From: Actinoplanes sp. NBRC 103695
GTDB taxonomy: Bacteria > Actinomycetota > Actinomycetes > Mycobacteriales > Micromonosporaceae
Length of the DNA stretch: 64,000 nt
Direction of reading: 5' to 3'
Assembly (NCBI RefSeq): GCF_030269485.1
Contig: NZ_BSTL01000012.1
Coordinates: forward strand, 186,001-250,000
Shown: one piece after another, positions 8,706-16,786 of the stretch
How the letters are laid out: each line of letters starts with the position of its first letter
How positions within the stretch are numbered: position 1 is the stretch's first letter
Made by a program: the position numbers and the translations under genes
Notes under the pieces: generated by a model
The model's database searches: none
What the model was told of the DNA's origin: nothing
Seen by the model: the letters and a program-made list of their open reading frames with translations, nothing else

Positions 8706-10073
8706 GTGTCGAAGACCCACCGCATCCACCCCGCCTGGTTCGTCGCCGCCATCGCGTTCGTCGCGCTGGTCGGCGCCGCGGGCTTCCGGGCCACCCCGTC
8801 GGTCATGCTCACCCCGCTGCACGACGAGTTCGGCTGGTCGCTCGGCACCATCTCCGCCGCCGTCTCGGTCAACCTGTTGCTCTACGGCCTGACCGCGCCG
8901 TTCGCCGCGGCGCTGATGGACCAGTTCGGCATCCGGCGGGTGGTGATGTTCGCGCTGCTGCTGGTCTCGGCCGGGTCCGGGCTCACCGTCTTCATGACCG
9001 CGAGCTGGCAGCTGATCCTCTGCTGGGGTGTGCTGGTCGGCCTGGGCACCGGCTCGATGGCGCTGGCCTTCGTGGCGACCATCACCGGCCGCTGGTTCGT
9101 CAAGCACCGCGGCCTGGTCACCGGGGTGCTGACCGCCGGCGGCGCGGCCGGCCAGCTGGTCTTCCTGCCGGTGCTGGCCAACCTGTCGCAGAACTCGGGC
9201 TGGCGCACGGCCGCGCTCACCGTCGCGATCGCCGCCCTCGCGGTCGTGCCCCTGGTCCTCTGGCGCCTCCGCGACCGCCCCGCCGACCTGGGCGTCCTTC
9301 CCTACGGCGCGACCGCACCCATCGCCCCGGTCTCGTCTGCCGCCGCAGCCGCCGCCCCGGTTGCGCCGCCGTTGGCCCCGGTCACGCCGCCGTCGGCTCC
9401 GGTCACGCCGCCCGCCGGGAACGCCGCCCGCAACGCCCTGAGCGCTCTGCGGCAGGCCGCCCGCACCGGCCCGTTCTGGTTGCTGGCCGGCGGCTTCGCG
9501 ATCTGCGGCGCCACCACCAACGGCCTGGTCGGCACCCACTTCATCCCCGCCGCGCACGACCACGGCATGGCGCAGACCACGGCCGCCGGTCTGCTCGCCC
9601 TGGTCGGCTTCTTCGACATCGTCGGCACCATCGCCTCCGGCTGGCTCACCGACCGCGTCGACAGCCGCCTGCTGCTCGGCGGCTACTACGCGCTGCGCGG
9701 CCTGTCACTGCTGGCCCTGCCGTCCCTCTTCGCGGCCACCGCCCATCCGAGCATGGTCGTCTTCATCCTCTTCTACGGCCTCGACTGGGTCGCCACGGTC
9801 CCGCCGACGGTCACCCTCTGCCGCGAATACTTCGGCGACCGGGGCGCGGTCGTCTTCGGCTGGGTCTTCGCCTCCCACCAGATCGGCGCGGCCATCGCCG
9901 CCGTCGTAGCCGGCACGCTGCGCGACCGCCTCGGCGACTACGACCTGGCCTGGTACGGCGCCGGCGGCCTGGCCATCGTCGCCGCCCTGCTCAGCCTGGC
10001 GTTGCTGGCCGGACGCCACCTCAAGCCGATCGCCCCCGGCATCGGCCTCGCCATCCCCGCCAAGTCCGCCTGA
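8706..10073 (+). CDS. MFS transporter (NimT/OFA-like)
   Basis: About 455 residues with 12 predicted membrane helices in two bundles. A long central loop (about residues 195-240) is an Ala/Pro/Val/Thr-rich low-complexity linker built from short AP(V/L)xPP repeats. The MFS loop between helices 2 and 3 is recognisable (ALMDQFGIRRVVM), as is its counterpart in the second half (GWLTDRVDSRLL). The general shape matches the CynX/NimT/oxalate-formate antiporter branch; the substrate cannot be told. The start is uncertain: GTG at 8706 fits the usual N-terminus, but TTG at 8646 and ATG at 8655 are also in frame, and none has a clear ribosome site. Confidence 0.88.
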   Translation: MSKTHRIHPAWFVAAIAFVALVGAAGFRATPSVMLTPLHDEFGWSLGTISAAVSVNLLLYGLTAPFAAALMDQFGIRRVVMFALLLVSAGSGLTVFMTASWQLILCWGVLVGLGTGSMALAFVATITGRWFVKHRGLVTGVLTAGGAAGQLVFLPVLANLSQNSGWRTAALTVAIAALAVVPLVLWRLRDRPADLGVLPYGATAPIAPVSSAAAAAAPVAPPLAPVTPPSAPVTPPAGNAARNALSALRQAARTGPFWLLAGGFAICGATTNGLVGTHFIPAAHDHGMAQTTAAGLLALVGFFDIVGTIASGWLTDRVDSRLLLGGYYALRGLSLLALPSLFAATAHPSMVVFILFYGLDWVATVPPTVTLCREYFGDRGAVVFGWVFASHQIGAAIAAVVAGTLRDRLGDYDLAWYGAGGLAIVAALLSLALLAGRHLKPIAPGIGLAIPAKSA

Positions 10074-10153
10074 CCCCTCGCCGACCCCGTCAGATCAAGA
10101 TCAAGTGCTTTCTTTACCCGCGTCCGTCGGGGTACGGACCGTATGCTCCCGCG

Positions 10154-10194
10154 GGCACCGGGCGAGGGGCCCACCTGAACGGTGCCCCTCGCCC
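10154..10194 (+). terminator. GC-rich hairpin after the MFS gene, with alternative pairing
   Basis: A perfect 11-bp stem pairs 10160-10170 (GGGCGAGGGGC) with 10184-10194 (GCCCCTCGCCC) around a 13-base loop. An overlapping 7-bp stem pairs 10154-10160 (GGCACCG) with 10180-10186 (CGGTGCC); the two are mutually exclusive. There is no T-tract. Position 80-120 bases after the MFS stop and before the next same-strand gene suggests an intrinsic terminator of the actinobacterial (U-poor) type. Confidence 0.5.
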
Positions 10195-10294
10195 TTCCGG
10201 GTCCGTGCGCGCAAGACAGCAGACGGGCCACGGCCCGCGCCGCTGCCCACGGCCGCCCGCGCCGCGCCGCTGCCCCGCCGCTGCACCGCCGCGC

Positions 10295-10426
10295 CGCAGA
10301 TCGAGCGTTCAGTCGACGCAGATCGAGCTTTAGGCTGTCGCGGATCGCGCGTTCGAGCGCCGCATATGTAAAGTTTCACCGCCGCATATGTAGAGTTTGG
10401 TGCTCGCGGATCGGGACCGGCGCCGA
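10295..10426 (+). repeat. Array of six 22-bp direct repeats upstream of the DUF4143 ATPase gene
   Basis: Six head-to-tail units begin at 10295, 10317, 10339, 10361, 10383 and 10405, every 22 bases without a gap. Their first twelve bases are CGCAGATCGAGC, CGCAGATCGAGC, CGCGGATCGCGC, CGCATATGTAAA, CGCATATGTAGA and CGCGGATCGGGA. Units 4 and 5 are nearly identical through CGCATATGTA-AGTTT. The array ends 12 bases before the ATG at 10439. A 22-bp period is two helical turns, so all units face the same side of the DNA. This suggests cooperative binding sites controlling the downstream gene. It is too short and spacer-free to be a CRISPR array. Confidence 0.8.
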
Positions 10427-10438
10427 TAGGATCAGGGT

Positions 10439-11689
10439 ATGGCCACGCCCCATCTGATCCCACGTCGCGTCGCCGCACAGGTCGTTGCCGCGCTGGCCGA
10501 CACCCGTGTCGTTCTGGTGAGCGGCGCACGCCAGACCGGCAAGAGCACCCTGGTGCGAGTCGTCGCCGGGGACCGCCTGGCCGAGCGTCGCGACCTCGAC
10601 CGTCCCCAGGACCGGGCCGCCGCTCTCGCCGACCCGGTCGGCTTCGTCGACTCTCCCGAGCTGCTGGCGATCGACGAGATTCAGCGCGCGCCCGATCTGC
10701 TCCTGGCGATCAAGGCGTCGGTCGACGAGGATCCACGACCGGGCCGCTTCCTACTCACCGGATCGTCGCGCTTGTTCGGGATGATCGCCGCTCCGGACGC
10801 GCTGCCCGGCCGCATGGAGACGGTCGAGCTCTGGCCGCTGTCCCAGGGCGAGCTCGACGGCGGACCGGACGGCTTCGTCGACACCATCTTCACGCTCGGA
10901 CCGGAGCTTCGTCACGAGTCGACGGTCACACGGGCCGACTACGCCGCACGTCTGGTGCGGGGCGGCCTGCCCGAGGCGGCATCCCGCGACGAGGCCAAGC
11001 GCCGCCAGAGGTTCTTCGACGCCTACGTCCAAGCGCTCATCGAGCGTGACATCAGGCAACTGTCCGACATTCACCACAAGGGCGAGTTACGCAAGCTGGT
11101 GCGGCTGCTCGCGGCCAGGTCGGCGACGATCATCGCGCCCAACGCGCTCGAGTCGGCCCTCGGCCTGAGCCGGTCGACGGTCGCGCGTTACTTTCAGGCC
11201 CTGGAGGAGATCTTCCTCATCAAGCGGATCCCCGGCTGGTCCCGCAACCTCGGCACCCGGGCCACGGCCGCCCCGAAGCTGGTCTTCGTCGACTCGGGCA
11301 TCGCCGCCAACGAGATCGGTGTGGACGCTCGCGCCCTGCTCCGGCCCGGGGCACCGTTCGGGCCGCTGCTCGAGTCGTTCGTCATCTCCGAGCTCGCCCG
11401 CCAGCTCACCTGGTCCGAGCAGCCCGTCGACCTCTCCCACTACCGCGATCACAGCAAGTTCGAGGTCGACGCCGTCCTGGAGAACAGATCCGGCCAGGTG
11501 GTCGGCATCGAGGTCAAGGCGGCCACGACCGTCGGCCCGGCCGACTTCCGCGGCCTGCGCCGGCTGGCCGACCGACTCGGCGACGACTTCGTCGCCGGCG
11601 TCGTGCTCTACACCGGCACGTCGACCCTGCCGTTCGGCGACCGCCTACGCGCGATGCCGGTCAGCGCCCTCTGGCAGGTCCGATCCTGA
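10439..11689 (+). CDS. DUF4143-family AAA ATPase
   Basis: A 416-residue protein. The N-terminal AAA domain (about 1-190) has Walker A GARQTGKSTLVR, Walker B LLAIDEIQRAPDLLLAIK and a sensor-like LTGSSRLFG. A winged-helix region follows (about 215-270; LGLSRSTVARYFQALEEIFLI). The DUF4143 C-terminal domain has a PD-(D/E)XK-like core (FEVDAVLE then GIEVKA). These proteins are common orphan genes in bacteria; their role is unsettled, with suggestions ranging from toxin-like to DNA-processing functions. It stands alone here, and its regulatory region is the 22-bp repeat array that ends 12 bases before its ATG. Only a weak ribosome site (AGGATCAGGG) is present. Confidence 0.9.
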   Translation: MATPHLIPRRVAAQVVAALADTRVVLVSGARQTGKSTLVRVVAGDRLAERRDLDRPQDRAAALADPVGFVDSPELLAIDEIQRAPDLLLAIKASVDEDPRPGRFLLTGSSRLFGMIAAPDALPGRMETVELWPLSQGELDGGPDGFVDTIFTLGPELRHESTVTRADYAARLVRGGLPEAASRDEAKRRQRFFDAYVQALIERDIRQLSDIHHKGELRKLVRLLAARSATIIAPNALESALGLSRSTVARYFQALEEIFLIKRIPGWSRNLGTRATAAPKLVFVDSGIAANEIGVDARALLRPGAPFGPLLESFVISELARQLTWSEQPVDLSHYRDHSKFEVDAVLENRSGQVVGIEVKAATTVGPADFRGLRRLADRLGDDFVAGVVLYTGTSTLPFGDRLRAMPVSALWQVRS

Positions 11690-11703
11690 ACAGCAAGATC
11701 TTT

Positions 11704-12276
11704 CTAGGGGTCCGTGGCCAGGCGGGCGTGCAGGTGCATGTCGTGCCAGCCGTCGGCGTGCCGCATCTCGGCGCGCTTGGTGCCCTCGAGCGGGAAGCCC
11801 GCGGTCGTGGCCACCCGGCAGGACGGCTCGTTGGCGGTCGAGTGGGCGACCTCGATGCGGTGCAGGCCCAGCGTGCCGAACGTCCACGCGGACAGGGCGG
11901 CCAGCGCGCGCGGGGCGACGCGGCGGCCCCGGGCGGCGGGAAGCACCCAGTACGACACCTCGGCCAGCCCGAGCGGCAGGTCGATCCGGCGCAGGCTGAT
12001 CTGGCCGGCGACGCGTCCGGCGTCCAGGATCGCCCAGCCGGCGCCGGACTCGGCCCGCCAGCGGCCCGGCCAGTGGGCGATCCAGTCGGCGGCCTCCTCG
12101 TTGGTCATCGAGCGGCAGTGCCAGTGGCGGATGCCCGGATCGGCGTACGCGGAGACCACGGTCGCCCGGTCGGACGGCAGCCACGGGCGCAGCGTCAGGC
12201 CGGCGTCGTGGATGTCCGGCTGGGTGCGCGCCTTCATCGTGCCGGGGCGCACGACGGGTTCGAGCAGGGACGGCAC
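11704..12276 (-). CDS. GNAT family N-acetyltransferase
   Basis: A 190-residue RimJ/RimL-like acetyltransferase. Typical landmarks are LTLRPWLPSDRATVVSAYADP at the start, the strand-4 segment GLAEVSYWVLPAARGRRVAPRAL that forms the acetyl-CoA pyrophosphate loop (RGRRVA), and LHRIEVAHSTANEPSCRVATTAG near the end. The GTG start at 12276 has GGAGG six bases upstream, and it begins one base after the stop of the STAS gene, so the two are coupled. The substrate is unknown; relatives acetylate ribosomal protein N-termini or small amines. Confidence 0.88.
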   Translation of the reverse strand: MPSLLEPVVRPGTMKARTQPDIHDAGLTLRPWLPSDRATVVSAYADPGIRHWHCRSMTNEEAADWIAHWPGRWRAESGAGWAILDAGRVAGQISLRRIDLPLGLAEVSYWVLPAARGRRVAPRALAALSAWTFGTLGLHRIEVAHSTANEPSCRVATTAGFPLEGTKRAEMRHADGWHDMHLHARLATDP

Positions 12277-12277
12277 C

Positions 12278-12625
12278 TCAGTCCTCCAGTTCGACGACCT
12301 CGAGCAGGCCGCTGACGACCAGGATCTGGCGTACGCCGCCGCTCGGGCGCCGTAACCGGAACGCGATGCCGGCGTCCCGGGCCCGCTGGAAGCCGAGGAT
12401 CAGCGCGCCCAGCCCGGTCGAGTCGATGAACGACAGATCGGACAGATCGACCACCACGGACCGCGGCCGATCGGCGATCGCCTCGGCCAGCGACGTCCGT
12501 ACCTGATCGACGGTCAGCACGTCGACCTCGCCCGTCAGGGCCACGGTGGTGACGCCGTCCGCACGGTCCAGTCTGGCCACTACTTCCTCGGACAACGGAG
12601 AGGCCTTACCTTTCGTAGTGAACAT
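12278..12625 (-). CDS. STAS-domain anti-sigma factor antagonist
   Basis: A 115-residue single STAS domain of the SpoIIAA/RsbV type. The phosphorylatable serine lies in the conserved loop VVVDLSDLSFIDSTGLGAL, at the S of DSTGLG. In the family, the unphosphorylated form releases a sigma factor from its anti-sigma kinase. No anti-sigma factor or sigma factor is adjacent. Its ATG is only 24 bases from the divergent FxsT-like start, so its promoter probably lies inside that gene. It is followed, with coupling, by the GNAT gene. Confidence 0.9.
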   Translation of the reverse strand: MFTTKGKASPLSEEVVARLDRADGVTTVALTGEVDVLTVDQVRTSLAEAIADRPRSVVVDLSDLSFIDSTGLGALILGFQRARDAGIAFRLRRPSGGVRQILVVSGLLEVVELED

Positions 12626-12649
12626 GTCTCTGTGCGAGAGGGGCCCGTC

Positions 12650-15067
12650 GTGCCTATCCGTGGTGGACTGCCGCCGCGCAACCCGCGGTTCGCCGGTCGT
12701 GAAGACCTGCTGACCGACATCCGCGGGCTGCTCGGCAACGGTCCGGTGGCGCTCTTGCCGGCGGCGGAACACCAACTCGGCGGCACGGGACGTACCCAGC
12801 TCGCGATCGAGTATGCCTACCGTTACGCCGATACGTACGACCTGGTGTGGTGGATTCCCGCGGAACAGACCGCCGGGATGCGCGCCTCGCTGGTCGGACT
12901 GGCCCAGCGGCTGGGCCTGCCGGAGGCGCGGGACATCAACCGCACGCTGGGCGCGGTCCGCGACGCGCTGAGCCGGGGCGAGCCGTACCGGAACTGGCTG
13001 GTCGTCTTCGAGAACGCCAACCGCCCGGAGGACATCAAGCCCTACCTGCCCAGCGGCGCGGGCCACGTGCTGGTCACCTCGCGCAACCCGCGCTGGACGT
13101 CGGAGATCGCGCAGGCCGTGCCGGTGCCGGTGTTCGACCGCGCGGACAGTGTGGACTTCCTGCGCCGGCGCCTCGCCGACCTGAGCACCGCGGACGCCGA
13201 GCGCCTGGCCGACCGGCTGCAGGACGTGCCGATGGCGTTGCACCAGGCCGTCGCGGTGCGGCAGGCGGCCGGCTGGTCCACGGCGGAGTACGTGCGCCGC
13301 TACGACGAACGTGCCATGGAGCTCACCTTCCCCACCCCGATCCGGATCGCCTGGGGGCTGGCCTCGGACGCGCTGCGGGCCGCCTCGCTCCCGGCCGCGC
13401 AGCTGCTGGAGCTGTGCGCGTTCCTGGCCAGCGCGCCCGTCTCCTGGCAGCTGCTGTGGGCGGCACGCGGCCGGGACCTGCCCGCCGAGCTCGCCCCGAC
13501 GGTCCGGCTGGAGCGCCGGCTGCGGGCCGCGATGCGTCTGATCGGCCGGTACGGGCTGGCCGACCTGGATCCCTCCGGCGAACGCCTGCTCGTGCACCCG
13601 CTGGTCCGCGGCATGCTCGGCCAGGAGCTCAGCTCGGACCGGCACTCCGCGCAGATGCGTGCCGTCCGCGGGATGCTGGCCGCCGCCGACCCGGGCGACC
13701 CGGACGCGCCGACCGCCTGGCTCCGGTACGCCGAGATCGTCCCCCACCTGGTGCACTCCGACGCGCTGGGCGGCGCCAGCGAGGAGTCCCGCCAGCTCGT
13801 CGTGCACTGCATCCGCTACCTGTACGCCAGCGGCGACTACGACTCCAGCCGCGACCTGGCCGCCCAGGCGGTGTCCCGGTGGAGTGACACCGTCGGCGAG
13901 ACCGACGAGCAGACCCTGCTGGTCTCCTTCCACCTGGCCAACGCGCTGCGCGCGGTGGGCCGCATCCCGGAGGCCCGGGCGCTCAACTCGCAGACGCTGC
14001 GGCTGCAGCGCGAGGTGCTCGGCGGCGACGACGAGACCACCCTGGCCACGGCCAACAGCGTCGGCGCCGACCTGCGCATGCAGGGCCACTTCGAGCAGGC
14101 CCGGCTGCTGGACTCGGACAACCTGGTGCGCTACCGCCGGCTGTACGGCGACAGCTACCCGACCGCGATGCGCTGCGCCAACAATCTGGCCGCCGACCTG
14201 CGGCTGCTCGGCGACTTCCGGGGCGCCCGGGCACTGGACGAGCAGACCCTCAAGCACCGGTCGTCGGTGCTGGTGGAGAACCACCCGGAGATCATCTCGT
14301 CGCGCGGGGCGCTGGGCTTCGACCTGGTCGGGCTGGGCGACTTCGCCGGCGCCGCCGAGGTGCTCGGGCTGCCGCACGGCCTGGACGCCGACCACCCGAT
14401 GGTGCTGCTGCTGCGCCGGTACGTGGCCCTGGCCGCCCGCCGCCGCGGCCAGGCGCACGCCCGCAAGCTGGCCGAGGCCAACGTGGCCCGGTTCCGGCAG
14501 CGCTTCGGCGACCTGAACGCGGAGACGCTCGGCGCGATCGTCGGGCTGGCCAACTGCGCCAAGGTGGACGGCGACCTGGACGGCGCGCATCGGCTGCTGG
14601 AGCGCGCGGTGGCCCGCTACCACGCGGTGCTCGGCGACGACCACCCGTTCACGCTGGCCGCGGCGGCGAACCTGGCCGGAGTGGTCCGGGCGAGCGGGCG
14701 GTTCGCGGAGGCGCGGACGCTCGACACCGAGGCGCTGGTCGGGTTGCGCCGCAGCGTCGGCCCGGACCATCCGTTCACGTTGTCCTGCGCGAACGGACTG
14801 GCCGCCGACCTGCGGCAGACGGGGGAGGGGCAGCAGGCGCGGGAGATCGCGGCGGACACCCTGGTGCGCTCGCGGACGGTGCGCGGGTCGGATCATCCGG
14901 ACACCGCCGCCTGCGCGTGGAACGTCGCCTTCGACGCCGGCGACGAGACCGCCCTGGAACAGGAGATGACGGCGCTGACGAAGGCGTACGGGGAAAATCA
15001 TCCGATCTTGACCCGCGCTGCCGCAGGCGAACGTCTGGAGACCGAGATCGACCTACCGCCCTTGTAG
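12650..15067 (+). CDS. FxsT-like NB-ARC/TPR protein with altered Walker motifs
   Basis: An 805-residue protein of the type named FxSxx-COOH system tetratricopeptide repeat protein. It begins with the family signature PPRNPRFAGRE, then an NB-ARC-like NTPase region, then many TPR units of the kinesin-light-chain kind, each ending in forms of GDDHPFTL or GSDHPDTA. The expected P-loop GGxGKTQLA is here LGGTGRTQLA (Arg48 replaces Lys), and the Walker B acidic residue is Glu121 (WLVVFENA instead of FDNA). ATP turnover is therefore doubtful. I prefer the GTG at 12650, which has GAGAGGGG six bases upstream, over the GTG at 12632. Its tail overlaps the opposing GGDEF-EAL gene by 15 bases. A TIR or FxsC-like domain is absent. 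Confidence 0.85.
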   Translation: MPIRGGLPPRNPRFAGREDLLTDIRGLLGNGPVALLPAAEHQLGGTGRTQLAIEYAYRYADTYDLVWWIPAEQTAGMRASLVGLAQRLGLPEARDINRTLGAVRDALSRGEPYRNWLVVFENANRPEDIKPYLPSGAGHVLVTSRNPRWTSEIAQAVPVPVFDRADSVDFLRRRLADLSTADAERLADRLQDVPMALHQAVAVRQAAGWSTAEYVRRYDERAMELTFPTPIRIAWGLASDALRAASLPAAQLLELCAFLASAPVSWQLLWAARGRDLPAELAPTVRLERRLRAAMRLIGRYGLADLDPSGERLLVHPLVRGMLGQELSSDRHSAQMRAVRGMLAAADPGDPDAPTAWLRYAEIVPHLVHSDALGGASEESRQLVVHCIRYLYASGDYDSSRDLAAQAVSRWSDTVGETDEQTLLVSFHLANALRAVGRIPEARALNSQTLRLQREVLGGDDETTLATANSVGADLRMQGHFEQARLLDSDNLVRYRRLYGDSYPTAMRCANNLAADLRLLGDFRGARALDEQTLKHRSSVLVENHPEIISSRGALGFDLVGLGDFAGAAEVLGLPHGLDADHPMVLLLRRYVALAARRRGQAHARKLAEANVARFRQRFGDLNAETLGAIVGLANCAKVDGDLDGAHRLLERAVARYHAVLGDDHPFTLAAAANLAGVVRASGRFAEARTLDTEALVGLRRSVGPDHPFTLSCANGLAADLRQTGEGQQAREIAADTLVRSRTVRGSDHPDTAACAWNVAFDAGDETALEQEMTALTKAYGENHPILTRAAAGERLETEIDLPPL

Positions 15068-16732
15068 CGCTTCCTGACGGGTCAGCAGATCGGTGAGCTC
15101 ACCGGCCGGCATCGGCTTGGCGAAGTGGTAGCCCTGTGCCTGCGCGCAGTCGAGCTCGCGGAGCCGGGCCGCCTGCATCGCGTCCTCCACGCCCTCGGCG
15201 ACCGGCGACAACCGGAAGGTGCGGGCGATCTGCAGCACCGCCTCGGCGACCGACGCGCCCGACGTTCCCTGCATCGCGGCGACGAACGAACGGTCGATCT
15301 TGACCACGTCCACCGGCAGCGTGCCCAGGTGGCTGAGCGACGAGAAGCCCGTGCCGAAGTCGTCCAGCGCGATCCGGACGCCGAGGGTCTTCAGCGAGCT
15401 CAGCACCCGCGCCGACTCGGCCAGGTCGGTCAGCGCCACCGACTCGGTCAGCTCCAGCACCAGCAGGTGCGGCGGCAGGCCGGTGCGCTCCAGGACGCCG
15501 CCCACCTCCTCGACCAGGTCGGGGCGGCTCAGCTGGGAGGCGGACAGGTTGACGTTCAGCTCGAAGCCGGGCAGCGCCTGCTGCCAGCCGGCGGCCTGCA
15601 GACAGGCCTCCTCCAGCACCCAGCCGCCGATGCGGGGCAGCAGGCCGATCTCCTCGGCCAGGTCGAGGAAGGCGGCCGGGGCGAGCAGCCCCCGGCTCGG
15701 GTGCCGCCAGCGGACCAGCGCCTCCACGCCCACTGTGCGCTCGCCGGCCAGGTCGACGATCGGCTGGTAGTGCACCTCGAACTCGTTCGCGTCGGCGGCC
15801 CGGCGCAGGTCGGCCTCGTCCCGGCGGCGCTGCTCGGCGAGCGCGAACTGGGCCGGGTCGAACCGCCGCGCTACGCCCTTGCCGTCGGCCTTGGCCTGGT
15901 AGAGCGCCACGTCGGCGTCGCGCATGACCGCGTCCACGGCGACGCCGCTGCCCCGGGCGAACGCGATGCCGGCGCTGGCCCGGATGCTCAGCACCTCGTC
16001 GCCGATCTCCAGCGGCGCGGCCAGGTCCCGCAGGATCCGGTTGGCCACCGTGTCGGCGATGGTGTCGTCGGAGAGCCGGGGCAGCAGCACGACGAACTCG
16101 TCGCCGCCCAGGCGGGACACGGTGTCGTTGCCGCGCACGTTGGCGTTGAGCCGCTCGGCGGTCTTGACCAGCAACTCGTCGCCGGCGGCATGGCCGTACG
16201 CGTCGTTGATCTCCTTGAAGCCGTCCAGGTCCACAAGGATCACCCCGGTGATGGTGTCGTCGGCGTCGGAGAGCACGTCGGTGGCGTGGTTGATGAAGAG
16301 CTTCCGGTTGCCCAGCGCGGTGAGCGGGTCGTAGTGGGCCTGCCGGGTCAGGATCGCGCGCTGCTTCGACAGGTCGCGCATCAGCCGGTCGTTGGTGCGG
16401 GCGCCGAGGAACTGGCGCAGCAGGATGATCGCCGAGACCACGATGATCAGTCCGGTGAGCTCCGTGGTGACCTGGCCGTCGTGGTAGTGCCACCAGCCGG
16501 CCATCAGCACGGCCGATGCGATCGGGGCGTACTGCAGCAGCGGCCAGCGGCCGGCCAGCACGATCACGCCGATCCCGAGACACAGCACCACGCCGATCGG
16601 AACCAGCAGACTGCCACGCTCACTGCCGGGCGCGGCGAACAGCACCGGCCAGGTGAGCATGAGCAGAGACCCGAAGATCATGGCCGCGTCGACCACCCGG
16701 CGTACGCGGTCCATTGCCGTGCTCTGCCCCAT
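15053..16732 (-). CDS. Membrane GGDEF-EAL c-di-GMP turnover protein
   Basis: A 559-residue protein. Four or so membrane helices fill residues 15-115, followed by a GGDEF domain (about 130-290) and an EAL domain (about 310-550). The GGDEF motif is intact, and the allosteric I-site RGND lies exactly five residues before it. The EAL domain keeps EALVRW, the DDFGTGFSS loop and the EGVED segment. Both activities may therefore be present, with product inhibition. The ATG at 16732 is chosen because GGAGGTGA lies just upstream. It starts 54 bases after the HExxH gene ends on the same strand, so it may be the last gene of that transcript. Confidence 0.93.
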   Translation of the reverse strand: MGQSTAMDRVRRVVDAAMIFGSLLMLTWPVLFAAPGSERGSLLVPIGVVLCLGIGVIVLAGRWPLLQYAPIASAVLMAGWWHYHDGQVTTELTGLIIVVSAIILLRQFLGARTNDRLMRDLSKQRAILTRQAHYDPLTALGNRKLFINHATDVLSDADDTITGVILVDLDGFKEINDAYGHAAGDELLVKTAERLNANVRGNDTVSRLGGDEFVVLLPRLSDDTIADTVANRILRDLAAPLEIGDEVLSIRASAGIAFARGSGVAVDAVMRDADVALYQAKADGKGVARRFDPAQFALAEQRRRDEADLRRAADANEFEVHYQPIVDLAGERTVGVEALVRWRHPSRGLLAPAAFLDLAEEIGLLPRIGGWVLEEACLQAAGWQQALPGFELNVNLSASQLSRPDLVEEVGGVLERTGLPPHLLVLELTESVALTDLAESARVLSSLKTLGVRIALDDFGTGFSSLSHLGTLPVDVVKIDRSFVAAMQGTSGASVAEAVLQIARTFRLSPVAEGVEDAMQAARLRELDCAQAQGYHFAKPMPAGELTDLLTRQEALQGR

Positions 16733-16786
16733 GGCTCTCACCTCCGAGCGACCACATCGGTCCCGGACGCGCCCACTTGAGAAGTG

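Noticed and set aside
8646..8706. Long N-terminus of the MFS transporter from TTG 8646
   Set aside because: It would overlap the start of the divergent regulator and adds a poorly conserved basic stretch; the GTG at 8706 gives the usual MFS N-terminus. Not fully excluded.
10295..10426. CRISPR array
   Set aside because: The 22-bp units follow each other without spacers, vary in sequence, and no cas genes are present.
12278..15001. A 907-codon open frame on the minus strand
   Set aside because: It is the antisense shadow of the FxsT-like gene; its protein is Arg/Gly/His-rich without domains, and only its last 115 codons (the STAS domain) are real.
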